From JAAYZB01 sp035379945 (GTDB taxonomy: Bacteria > Bacillota_I > Bacilli_A > Izemoplasmatales > Hujiaoplasmataceae), in the NCBI GenBank assembly GCA_035379945.1, contig DAOSWG010000029.1, positions 1 to 5,192 of the forward strand: a DNA stretch of 5,192 nt. Reading direction: 5' to 3'. Positions within the stretch are counted from its first letter, which is position 1. Each line of letters begins with the position of its first letter. Below the pieces are notes generated by a model, which had not been told where the DNA came from, did not search any database, and worked only from the letters and a program-made list of their open reading frames with translations. The position numbers and the translations under genes are program-made. Below, one piece after another: positions 1 to 5,192 of this stretch.

Positions 1-470
1 GGCTCATTGTTTATGATTGTGAATGCCCTGTATAGTTGTTCAAGAAAAATCATCCTTGTCAATTGATGCGGAAAAGTCATACTGGAAAGTGACAGCGATT
101 TATTGCTCCTTTGTTTTACTTCCCGCGATATACCCCACGATCCTCCAATTACAAATACAATTTCGGAAGAATTGTATGTCGTCGTGTGTTCTATGAATTT
201 GGCAAACTGATCGCTTGTCATCATGTCTCCATCAATTTCCAACGTAACTACAAATGTCGAAGACTTTATTTTCTTCAGGATTTCCAAACCTTCTTGATCA
301 AGTACTTTTTGAATATCTCCCTGACTTGGATTCTTGTTCAAAGACTTATCCGAAATTTCGATCATATTGAGTTTGGCATATGCCGAAATACGCTTTATGT
401 ATTCCTTTACTCCCGCTTTTAAATAATCTTCTTTGAGCGATCCGACCGCTATGATGGTTATGCCGATCAT
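1..470 (-). CDS. rlmH: 23S rRNA (pseudouridine1915-N3)-methyltransferase RlmH, 3' end cut by window
   Basis: RlmH is a small SPOUT-family (knotted fold) enzyme that acts as a homodimer. It transfers a methyl group from S-adenosylmethionine to pseudouridine 1915 in helix 69 of 23S rRNA on assembled ribosomes. Translating the minus strand from the ATG at 470 gives 156 complete codons with no stop. The family signatures are clear: an N-terminal strand MIGITIIAVGSLKEDYL, the glycine-rich cofactor loop FVIGGSWGIS (residues 106-115), and the C-terminal knot motif LSLSSMTFPHQLTRMIFLEQ followed by LYRAF (about 126-150). RlmH is usually 155-160 residues and ends in a conserved YH(K/R)-type tail, so only a few codons are missing beyond base 1. 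The start overlaps the xerC stop as ATGA (470-467). The only upstream purine run is a weak GAGAG about 10 bases before the ATG, so translation is probably coupled to xerC. Trp112 in the glycine loop is a position that varies in the family. Confidence 0.95.
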   Translation of the reverse strand, partial: MIGITIIAVGSLKEDYLKAGVKEYIKRISAYAKLNMIEISDKSLNKNPSQGDIQKVLDQEGLEILKKIKSSTFVVTLEIDGDMMTSDQFAKFIEHTTTYNSSEIVFVIGGSWGISREVKQRSNKSLSLSSMTFPHQLTRMIFLEQLYRAFTIINNE

Positions 471-1375
471 TTGATTTTCGCTCTCGGGTGAGAAGCCATA
501 TAAACTTCCTTAAGTTTCTCTTTGGATACTTTCGTATAGATTTGAGTGGTTGACAAACTGACATGGCCGAGTAGTTCCTGAACTGTTCTAAGGTCCACAC
601 CATTGTCCAGAAGGTGGGTCGCAAAAGAATGCCTGAAGGCATGGGGAGTCAGTTTCATGGTCGATGCCTGTTTGGCTAGTTCGGTGTCCAAAATCTTACG
701 GACACCACGGTCGGTCAGATGCCCGCCGTGAAAATTCACAAACAGATATCCTTCGTCCGCTTCCTCTGTACGGGAGCGGAAAAGCGGACGGACTGTTTCC
801 AAATACATTTTGATTCTTTCCTTTTCCGTTTCATGGAAAGGTACATAACGATCCTTGGATCCTTTGCCGTGAACAAGCAAAGTATGATTAAAAAAATCTA
901 TGTCCCTTATCTTTAATGTGACTAATTCGCTGACTCTTAATCCGGATCCGTAAAGGATCTCGAAGATGGCTTGATCGCGTTTGCCTATGGGAGACGATGA
1001 ATCGATTCTTTCCAGGAAATTATTCATTTCCTTTTCGTAAACAAATTTTGGCAAAGGTTTGGATTCCTTGGGTAACTCGACATTCTGGAAAGGATTGCGA
1101 TCGAGCTCCCCTCTGTCCACTAACAGTTTGTAAAGCGATCTGACACTGCTGATCTTTCTTCTGATCGAGCGGGGATCATAATGGCCGTGAAGCGACGATA
1201 CATAGAAGCGTGCGATGCGGTCGGTGACTGTCATCAAATTACCGAGGTCTTCAGACATAAGAAAGTTTTCCAAGCATTCTACATCCTCCATATACGCAGT
1301 CACTGTATGGGGAGAATAGTTTCTTTGTTCGGACAGATAGTCTTTGTATGAAGCTATTATTTCCTTGTCGGTCAT
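467..1375 (-). CDS. xerC: Tyrosine recombinase XerC
   Basis: This 302-residue protein is a full-length Xer-type site-specific tyrosine recombinase (family norm about 295-305). With a XerD partner, XerC resolves chromosome dimers at the dif site during division. An N-terminal core-binding SAM-like domain covers about residues 1-90 (YSPHTVTAYMEDVECLENFL). The catalytic domain follows, with all active-site residues visible: Arg147 in GSGLRVSEL, Lys171 in HGKGSKDR, His245 and Arg248 in PHAFRHSFATHLL, His271 in LLGH, and the nucleophile Tyr280 in TTQIYTKVS. The tail VYMASHPRAK is typical of Xer proteins rather than phage integrases. Sequence alone separates XerC from XerD poorly; I chose XerC because it directly follows trmFO, as in Bacillus (trmFO-codV). 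The ATG at 1375 overlaps the trmFO stop by four bases and has its own good ribosome binding site. There is no sign of an adjacent mobile element, which argues for the housekeeping role. Confidence 0.93.
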   Translation of the reverse strand: MTDKEIIASYKDYLSEQRNYSPHTVTAYMEDVECLENFLMSEDLGNLMTVTDRIARFYVSSLHGHYDPRSIRRKISSVRSLYKLLVDRGELDRNPFQNVELPKESKPLPKFVYEKEMNNFLERIDSSSPIGKRDQAIFEILYGSGLRVSELVTLKIRDIDFFNHTLLVHGKGSKDRYVPFHETEKERIKMYLETVRPLFRSRTEEADEGYLFVNFHGGHLTDRGVRKILDTELAKQASTMKLTPHAFRHSFATHLLDNGVDLRTVQELLGHVSLSTTQIYTKVSKEKLKEVYMASHPRAKIK

Positions 1376-2673
1376 GGTTTCACCGCCTTTATGAATTCTT
1401 CCATGGTTTCCAGGCTTCTTTTTGCCAGCAACCCTTTTTTATCTCGTTTTTTATATTTCATGTCTAGTGCTGGAAAAAGGCCGAAATTGGCGTTCATAGG
1501 TTGAAATTGCGAAGGGCTGGCAAACTCAAGATAATTCGCTTGCGAGCCGATGGCCGTTTCTAAAGGAAATCTAAGCGGCTCAAATCTCGAAAAAAGTCTG
1601 TATGCGTTGATTCCGGCAACCAGTCCGGAAGCTATAGACTCCACATATCCTTCCACTCCGCTCAGCTGTCCGGCTATAAATACGTTGTTATTGTTCTTCA
1701 TTTGGTATGTTGACAACAAAACTTCAGGTGCCTTGACATATGAGTTTCTGTGCGTTACTCCATATCTGACAATTTTGGCGTCTTTTAGCCCTGGAATCAT
1801 TCTAATAAGTTTTTTTTGTTCAGAAAATAAAAGGTGTGTTTGAAAGCCTACAATGTTATAAAGAGTCCCGGCAAGGTCATCCTGACGCAGTTGGACGACC
1901 GCATAAGGTCGCTTTTCGTCACGTTCCAGACCCACTGGCTTCATCGGACCGTAAAGCAGCGTTTCGTACCCCCGGCGGGCCATCTCTTCAACCGGCATGC
2001 AACCCTCGAAAACTTTCATCTCAAAATCGTGGATAGGAGCACATTTTGCATCGATCAAAGCATTGTAAAATGCATCATATTCATCCTTGTCCATCGGACA
2101 ATTGATATACATTCCGTCGCCTTTGTCATAACGGTTTTTATAGTAAGCGACATTCATGTCGATGGTATCGAATTCGATGATTGGTGCAACGGCATCATAA
2201 AAATACAAAGCTTCTTGGCCAGTGATTTTGGTGATTGACGAAGCCAACTCGCCATCTGTCAAGGGGCCGGTCGCAATGATGACGATCCCTTCCGGAATCT
2301 TCTTCATTTCCTCTTCGTGAATAGTAATCAAAGGATTTTTCCTGACCTTTTCTGTCAGATAACTAGAGAACATGTTTCGGTCTACGGCCAATGCGCTTCC
2401 AGCCGGTACCCGGCATTTGTCGGCGGCTTCTATCACTTCACTTTTAAGTAAACGCATTTCTGCTTTCATGAGTCCGACGGCGTTTTCCAAGGAATCGCTG
2501 CGTAAGGAATTCGAACAGACTAGTTCGGCAAAGTCATCCGATTTATGGGCTGGGCTTTTGCGGATCTTTTTCATTTCATATAAGTCGACCACGACATTGC
2601 GGTTGGCTATTTGCAAAGCGGCTTCGACGCCAGCCAAGCCCGCACCAATCACCGTAATAGATTTTTCACCCAT
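1372..2673 (-). CDS. trmFO: Methylenetetrahydrofolate--tRNA-(uracil-5-)-methyltransferase TrmFO
   Basis: TrmFO is a cytoplasmic flavoprotein that makes 5-methyluridine at position 54 of the tRNA T-loop, using methylenetetrahydrofolate as carbon donor and reduced FAD as reductant. Counting from the ATG at 2673 (433 residues, against 435 in B. subtilis as I recall it), the FAD-binding glycine motif GAGLAG lies at residues 10-15. The conserved LVCSNSLR carries Cys53, and FEGCMPVEEMA carries Cys225. These correspond to the two functional cysteines of the B. subtilis enzyme (Cys53 and Cys226). Further family motifs are VPAGSALAVDR, GPMKPVGL, VVQLRQDD, YNIVGFQTHL, GQLSGVEGYVES, SGLVAGINA and FQPMNANFGL. 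An in-frame GTG at 2682 would add three residues. The ATG is preferred because it puts GAGLAG and Cys53 in the B. subtilis register, and because the AAGGGA site is only one base from the GTG. The gene opens the trmFO-xerC-rlmH unit and has its own extended -10 promoter. It contains no tryptophan. Confidence 0.96.
   Translation of the reverse strand: MGEKSITVIGAGLAGVEAALQIANRNVVVDLYEMKKIRKSPAHKSDDFAELVCSNSLRSDSLENAVGLMKAEMRLLKSEVIEAADKCRVPAGSALAVDRNMFSSYLTEKVRKNPLITIHEEEMKKIPEGIVIIATGPLTDGELASSITKITGQEALYFYDAVAPIIEFDTIDMNVAYYKNRYDKGDGMYINCPMDKDEYDAFYNALIDAKCAPIHDFEMKVFEGCMPVEEMARRGYETLLYGPMKPVGLERDEKRPYAVVQLRQDDLAGTLYNIVGFQTHLLFSEQKKLIRMIPGLKDAKIVRYGVTHRNSYVKAPEVLLSTYQMKNNNNVFIAGQLSGVEGYVESIASGLVAGINAYRLFSRFEPLRFPLETAIGSQANYLEFASPSQFQPMNANFGLFPALDMKYKKRDKKGLLAKRSLETMEEFIKAVKP
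1382..1390 (-). promoter_or_regulatory. Ribosome binding site of xerC inside trmFO
   Basis: AAAGGCGGT on the minus strand differs by one base from the ideal AAAGGAGGT. It ends 6 bases before the xerC ATG at 1375 and lies wholly within the last codons of trmFO. It fixes the xerC start and shows that ribosomes can load there directly as well as through the ATGA overlap. Confidence 0.75.
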
Positions 2674-2683
2674 GCTCTTCACG

Positions 2684-2689
2684 TCCCTT
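2684..2689 (-). promoter_or_regulatory. Ribosome binding site of trmFO
   Basis: AAGGGA on the minus strand lies 10 bases before the ATG at 2673 but only one base before the alternative GTG at 2682. The spacing favours the ATG. The site falls almost at the predicted transcription start, so it would sit at the very 5' end of the mRNA. Confidence 0.6.
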
Positions 2690-2696
2690 GACTATG

Positions 2697-2705
2697 ATTA
2701 TACCA
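2697..2705 (-). promoter_or_regulatory. Extended -10 promoter of the trmFO-xerC-rlmH unit
   Basis: Read on the minus strand, TGGTATAAT is a perfect -10 hexamer (2702-2697) with the TG extension one base upstream. At a 17-base spacer the -35 position (2725-2720) is TTTTTT, the T-tract of the upstream terminator, which matches the consensus poorly. That is usual for extended -10 promoters. Transcription should start near 2688-2692, leaving a leader of only about 16-20 bases before the ATG at 2673. Confidence 0.7.
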
Positions 2706-2719
2706 TAAGCGGACCGGAC

Positions 2720-2756
2720 AAAAAAACAGAAACCCGAATTAGCGTGGGTTTCTGTT
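2720..2756 (-). terminator. Rho-independent terminator of the GH13 gene
   Basis: On the minus strand AACAGAAACCC (2756-2746) pairs perfectly over 11 bp with GGGTTTCTGTT (2735-2725) around a 10-base loop. It is followed by a seven-T run (2726-2720) that overlaps the last two stem bases. It begins 7 bases after the GH13 TGA stop. In the plus direction the hairpin has no T-tract after it, so it works one way. It should separate GH13 transcription from trmFO. Confidence 0.92.
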
Positions 2757-2763
2757 AAAGTTA

Positions 2764-4053
2764 TCATTTCTTTATTTGCAAAACGATTGGACCATTTTGG
2801 AGATTCATCTTCCCAGCTCTCACCGATACGAGTTCCCCTGTGAGATAATTTCGGTATTTGCCGCCTTCCAAGGGTACGCTGATTCTTCCCTCCGCTTTCG
2901 CCAGGTTGAAAATGCCGACGACTTTTTCCTTGGCATTTTCAAATGTGGTGCAAGCGACACCGTCCACTTCAGGTATATAGACTTTATATGCTCCGGTTGC
3001 GAACACCGGTCTTTTCTTGATGGCGACGAGTTTCTGGATATAAGGGCTGATATCTCTTTTACGGACAATCGGATCCTTCTCGAAAAGATTCGGTGTCTTG
3101 TCACAAGAGAATTCCTCGCCCGCATAAAGCATCGTGGCCCCTTTTTGGAAGAATAAAAATCCGGTCCAGTTTTCGATCTTGTCTTTGTCGTTCTTGCAAT
3201 AGGATGCTATCCTCACCACATCGTGATTATCAAGATTTTTCAGTTTCACATAATTCTCAGGATAAATCTCATCCTGTCTTTGCAAAGCTTCAAGATAATC
3301 CTTAAGCGGTCTCTTACCGGCAAAATAATCTTCCATGTAAGGTCTGACATCATAATCGTATGCCATGTCGAAGACCTGGTATATCTCCGATTCGGAGGAG
3401 CAGTTGAATCCGAGATCACGAACATATTTGCAAAATGAACCATGCACGGATTCGCTCAACCAGATGACTCCGCGACTTTCGCGGCCGACCGCCCTTCTGG
3501 CATGTCGCCAGAATTCCAGCGGTACCAAACTGGCAACATCGCAACGAAATCCGTCAACTCCCATGTCAGCATATACCGCCAAAGTCTCAGCTAGTTCATC
3601 CCACATTTTCTTATCAGATGAAAAGTCCAAATCATAGACATCGGACCAATCCCCCGCCTTATTAGCAAAATTACCAGCCTTGTCATGATAAAACCATTCC
3701 GGATGTTCCATAAGCAATCTGGAATCGCATGATGTATGATTGAATACGACATCCATCATGATGAGCATGTCTCTTTCATGAACGGCTCTGATCAGTTTGC
3801 GAAAATCATCGGTCGCCCCCAATTCCGGATTGATTAACCGGTAATCGCTAATCGAATAAGGCGATCCGAGCGATCCCTTGCGGTTCTTCTTGCCGATCGG
3901 ATGGATCGGTAAAAGATACACCATATTGACACCAAGTTCCATGATCCTGTCTAGATCCTCGATCACCGCTTTAAAAGTTCCCGCTTCAGAAAAATTACGC
4001 ACGTAAATCTGATAGACGATCAGGTTTCTCAAAGACTTTCTTGTTCTTTCCAT
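2764..4053 (-). CDS. Intracellular GH13 alpha-amylase-family glycoside hydrolase
   Basis: This 429-residue enzyme has the (beta/alpha)8 fold of GH13 and should cleave alpha-glucosidic bonds in maltodextrins, starch fragments or related glucans with a retaining mechanism. The conserved regions are all present: YLLPIHPIG (about 46-54), SLGSPYSISDYRLINPELGA (61-80), DVVFNH (101-106), GFRCDVA with Arg170 and nucleophile Asp172, IWLSES with acid/base Glu201, and NLDNHDVVR with Asp278 as transition-state stabiliser. AGEEF follows at 311-315. A C-terminal beta domain covers about 350-429. There is no signal peptide or transmembrane stretch, so it is cytoplasmic. The frame stays open upstream to an ATG at 4140, but I chose 4053: it has a near-perfect GGGAGGA site 5 bases away, it matches the family N-terminus (LIVYQIYVRNFSEAG), and the upstream ATG has no ribosome site and would place the promoter inside the gene. 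The gene ends in tandem stops TGA TAA. It is divergent from a LacI-type regulator, which suggests sugar-responsive control. Exact substrate (amylase, glucosidase or neopullulanase-like) cannot be told. Confidence 0.93.
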   Translation of the reverse strand: MERTRKSLRNLIVYQIYVRNFSEAGTFKAVIEDLDRIMELGVNMVYLLPIHPIGKKNRKGSLGSPYSISDYRLINPELGATDDFRKLIRAVHERDMLIMMDVVFNHTSCDSRLLMEHPEWFYHDKAGNFANKAGDWSDVYDLDFSSDKKMWDELAETLAVYADMGVDGFRCDVASLVPLEFWRHARRAVGRESRGVIWLSESVHGSFCKYVRDLGFNCSSESEIYQVFDMAYDYDVRPYMEDYFAGKRPLKDYLEALQRQDEIYPENYVKLKNLDNHDVVRIASYCKNDKDKIENWTGFLFFQKGATMLYAGEEFSCDKTPNLFEKDPIVRKRDISPYIQKLVAIKKRPVFATGAYKVYIPEVDGVACTTFENAKEKVVGIFNLAKAEGRISVPLEGGKYRNYLTGELVSVRAGKMNLQNGPIVLQIKK

Positions 4054-4058
4054 TGATA

Positions 4059-4065
4059 TCCTCCC
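4059..4065 (-). promoter_or_regulatory. Strong ribosome binding site deciding the GH13 start
   Basis: GGGAGGA on the minus strand ends 5 bases before the ATG at 4053. It is the strongest Shine-Dalgarno match seen in the window and rules in favour of this start over the in-frame ATG at 4140, which is preceded by AGCAACCC. Confidence 0.9.
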
Positions 4066-4087
4066 ACAACAAGATTTACCAATAAAT

Positions 4088-4116
4088 AGTTTATCGCACT
4101 TGGAATGTTTTGTCCA
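4088..4116 (-). promoter_or_regulatory. Probable sigma-A promoter of the GH13 gene
   Basis: On the minus strand a -35 box TGGACA (4116-4111; 5 of 6 to TTGACA) is separated by exactly 17 bases from a -10 box TAAACT (4093-4088; 4 of 6 to TATAAT). Transcription would start near 4081, giving a leader of about 28 bases that holds the GGGAGGA site. A weaker alternative on the same strand is TTGATT (4187-4182), a 17-base spacer, then TAAAAA (4164-4159), whose -10 lies inside the palindrome at 4148-4164. Confidence 0.6.
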
Positions 4117-4147
4117 CCCGTCAGGACCAATGAATGCCATGGGTTGC

Positions 4148-4164
4148 TAAAAATCGTATTTTTA
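4148..4164. promoter_or_regulatory. 17-bp palindrome, candidate regulator operator
   Basis: TAAAAATCGTATTTTTA is a perfect inverted repeat of 7-base arms around a 3-base centre that contains CG. It lies between the divergent GH13 and lacI-type genes. LacI-family proteins bind short palindromes, often with a central CG, close to their own gene, so position and form both fit. The arms are only A and T in an AT-rich spacer, so chance is a real possibility. It is about 67-83 bases upstream of the preferred GH13 start of transcription, but it would overlap the -10 box of the weaker upstream promoter. Confidence 0.35.
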
Positions 4165-4208
4165 CCGTTCGTTTTTTTATAAATCAAGTTTTTTTTCTCA
4201 TTATGATA

Positions 4209-4214
4209 TATAAT
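4209..4214 (+). promoter_or_regulatory. -10 box of the lacI-type gene
   Basis: TATAAT is a perfect -10 hexamer, which would start transcription near 4221 and leave a leader of about 25 bases. No good -35 box is found at 16-18 bases (the 17-base position, 4186-4191, reads AAGTTT). The upstream stretch has T-runs at 4172-4178 and 4189-4196 that could act as an UP-element-like aid. The AT-rich surroundings lower the weight of the match. Confidence 0.45.
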
Positions 4215-4230
4215 AATTTTGAAATAAGTG

Positions 4231-4236
4231 TAAGGA
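4231..4236 (+). promoter_or_regulatory. Ribosome binding site of the lacI-type gene
   Basis: TAAGGA ends 9 bases before the ATG at 4246 and supports this as the start. From that ATG the protein begins at the usual place for the family, just before the helix-turn-helix (MPTIKDVANLAHVS). Confidence 0.7.
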
Positions 4237-4245
4237 CGTGATTTG

Positions 4246-5192
4246 ATGCCGACAATCAAAGATGTCGCCAACCTGGCCCATGTCAGCGTGGCAACCGTTT
4301 CCCGGGTGATCAATAACAAAGGGTATGTCAACGAAGAAACTCGCGATATGGTTTTGCATGCAATCGATGAGCTTCACTATATTCCCAACGAACTGGCACG
4401 TTCGCTTTTCAAAAAACAATCGCGCATGATCGGAGTCATCATGCCTCATATGACATCGTATTATTTTGCCGAATTGCTCGAAGTGATCGAAAACTTCACG
4501 ATTGAACACGATTATCATATCATGGTGTGCAATTCCAAAGATGATTGGATGCGGGAAAGCATTTTTCTAAAAGTTTTCCAGCAATACAACATCGACGGAA
4601 TCATCATCATTTCCAACACTTCGCGCATCACCGATTACCAAAATCTCAACATTCCGATCATTACGATTGATCACAAACTGTCAGAAATGATCCCGTCGGT
4701 TTCCAGTAAAAACTACGAAGGCGGAAAACTGGCAGCCAATAAACTGGCAGCCACCGGTTGCAAGAAAATCCTACATTTCCGCGGCCCCAGCGTCTTGCCG
4801 ACGGTTCAGGCCCGCAGCCGCGGATTCGACACCGTACTCAATCAAAAAAATATCATTTACCAAAATCATGATCTTGATTTCAAATCACCGGATCCGGATG
4901 CCATCTGGAAAGCAATCAAGGAAAATCCCGATGCCGACGGAATCTTTTGTGATTCGGATGTCATGGCAATCCACGCTTTCCAAGCTTTGGAATCCATCAA
5001 TCGCAGGATTCCCGACGATGTCGAGATAATCGGATTCGATAACATCGAAATGGCACATCTATTTTCTCCGAAACTGACGACGATATCCCAAAACAAGGAA
5101 TTTATTGGTCGATATGCAGTCGAAACCCTTCTGGATTTGATAAACGGCACCCAACCCAAAAAAATGCATTACCAGGTTGATGTCGACCTGAT
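4246..5192 (+). CDS. LacI/GalR-family transcriptional regulator, 3' end cut by window
   Basis: The gene gives 315 complete residues before the window ends. The family is usually 325-345 residues, so about 15-25 are missing. An N-terminal LacI-type helix-turn-helix occupies residues 3-25 (TIKDVANLAHVSVATVSRVI), followed by the hinge helix YIPNELARSL (45-54). A periplasmic-binding-protein-like sensor domain runs from about 60 (MIGVIMPHMTSYYFAELLEV) through NIDGIIIIS, RSRGFD (190-195), ADGIFCDSDVMA (230-241) and EIIGFDNIE (260-268). The two bases-contacting residues of the recognition helix are Val15-Ala16, as in GalR and GalS as I recall them, not the Tyr-Gln of LacI. It should be a dimeric cytoplasmic DNA-binding protein released or activated by a small sugar. 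It is divergent from the GH13 gene with a shared 192-base control region, so a maltose/maltodextrin (MalR-like) role is likely but inferred. CcpA is less likely, since its recognition helix has Met-Ala and the gene is tied to one sugar gene. Confidence 0.93.
   Translation, partial: MPTIKDVANLAHVSVATVSRVINNKGYVNEETRDMVLHAIDELHYIPNELARSLFKKQSRMIGVIMPHMTSYYFAELLEVIENFTIEHDYHIMVCNSKDDWMRESIFLKVFQQYNIDGIIIISNTSRITDYQNLNIPIITIDHKLSEMIPSVSSKNYEGGKLAANKLAATGCKKILHFRGPSVLPTVQARSRGFDTVLNQKNIIYQNHDLDFKSPDPDAIWKAIKENPDADGIFCDSDVMAIHAFQALESINRRIPDDVEIIGFDNIEMAHLFSPKLTTISQNKEFIGRYAVETLLDLINGTQPKKMHYQVDVDL
4726..4753 (+). repeat. Short in-frame tandem repeat inside the lacI-type gene
   Basis: AAACTGGCAGCCA occurs at 4726-4738 and again at 4741-4753, a 15-base period, encoding KLAAN then KLAAT (residues 161-170). 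The helix here has the same length as in other LacI-family proteins I can recall (for example CcpA), so it need not be a recent insertion. Confidence 0.8.

Noticed and set aside
111..422. Plus-strand open frame of 103 codons
   Set aside because: It lies wholly antisense to rlmH, which has clear family motifs, and its own translation has no recognisable domain.
467..1375. XerC as a phage or integron integrase marking a mobile element
   Set aside because: Length, C-terminal tail and position within a housekeeping operon fit XerC, and there are no flanking repeats, tRNA gene or cargo genes.
1834..2238. Plus-strand open frame of 134 codons, with others at 1550-1843, 1836-2036 and 2372-2758
   Set aside because: All are antisense to trmFO, overlap one another in different frames, and show no recognisable protein features.
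2776..3637. Several plus- and minus-strand open frames within the GH13 gene
   Set aside because: They are in other frames of a gene whose catalytic motifs are intact from end to end.
4148..4178. The palindrome followed by a T7 run as a plus-strand terminator
   Set aside because: The stem is made only of A-T pairs around a 3-base loop and is 7 bases from the T-run, so it would be too weak; there is also no plus-strand gene upstream that it could end.
4054..4245. A CcpA-type cre site
   Set aside because: I searched by eye for a TGNAANCGNNNNCA-like match on both strands and found none convincing; a matrix scan could still reveal a weak one.
4866..5159. Minus-strand open frame of 97 codons inside the lacI-type gene
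   Set aside because: It is antisense to the conserved sensor domain and has no recognisable motif.

Overview
The window looks like ordinary chromosomal core DNA from a moderately AT-rich, low-GC Gram-positive-type bacterium (Bacillota, possibly an Erysipelotrichia- or Acholeplasma-like lineage). The evidence is the folate-dependent TrmFO next to a XerC recombinase (the Bacillus-type neighbourhood), strong purine-rich Shine-Dalgarno sites, and a low-GC-type RlmH and LacI/GalR regulator. Every tryptophan in the five genes is encoded by TGG, and the three complete genes end in TGA, so the genetic code is standard and not the Mycoplasma code. Assignment below phylum is a guess.

Layout. Bases 1-2673, minus strand: a compact three-gene unit read trmFO (tRNA m5U54 methylation), xerC (chromosome dimer resolution), rlmH (23S rRNA methylation). 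Each junction is a 4-base ATGA overlap. rlmH lacks only its last few codons at the left edge. Bases 2674-2763: a short spacer holding a strong intrinsic terminator for the upstream gene and, nested against its T-tract, an extended -10 promoter for trmFO that gives a very short leader. Bases 2764-4053, minus strand: an intracellular GH13 alpha-glucan hydrolase with all three catalytic acids present. Bases 4054-4245: the divergent control region, with a good promoter and a very strong ribosome binding site for the GH13 gene, a 17-bp AT-rich palindrome, T-tracts, and a -10 box for the regulator. Bases 4246-5192, plus strand: a LacI/GalR-family repressor, cut by the right edge about 15-25 residues before its expected end.

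How they work together. The GH13 enzyme and the divergent LacI-type gene form a typical local sugar-utilisation module, in which the regulator probably controls the hydrolase in response to an alpha-glucoside or a maltodextrin product. The trmFO-xerC-rlmH unit is a separate housekeeping operon of RNA modification and chromosome segregation. I found no CRISPR array, insertion sequence, tRNA, rRNA or clear novel system. The points most worth a second look are the tight trmFO-xerC-rlmH overlap chain, the interlocked terminator and promoter, and the candidate operators between the GH13 and lacI-type genes.
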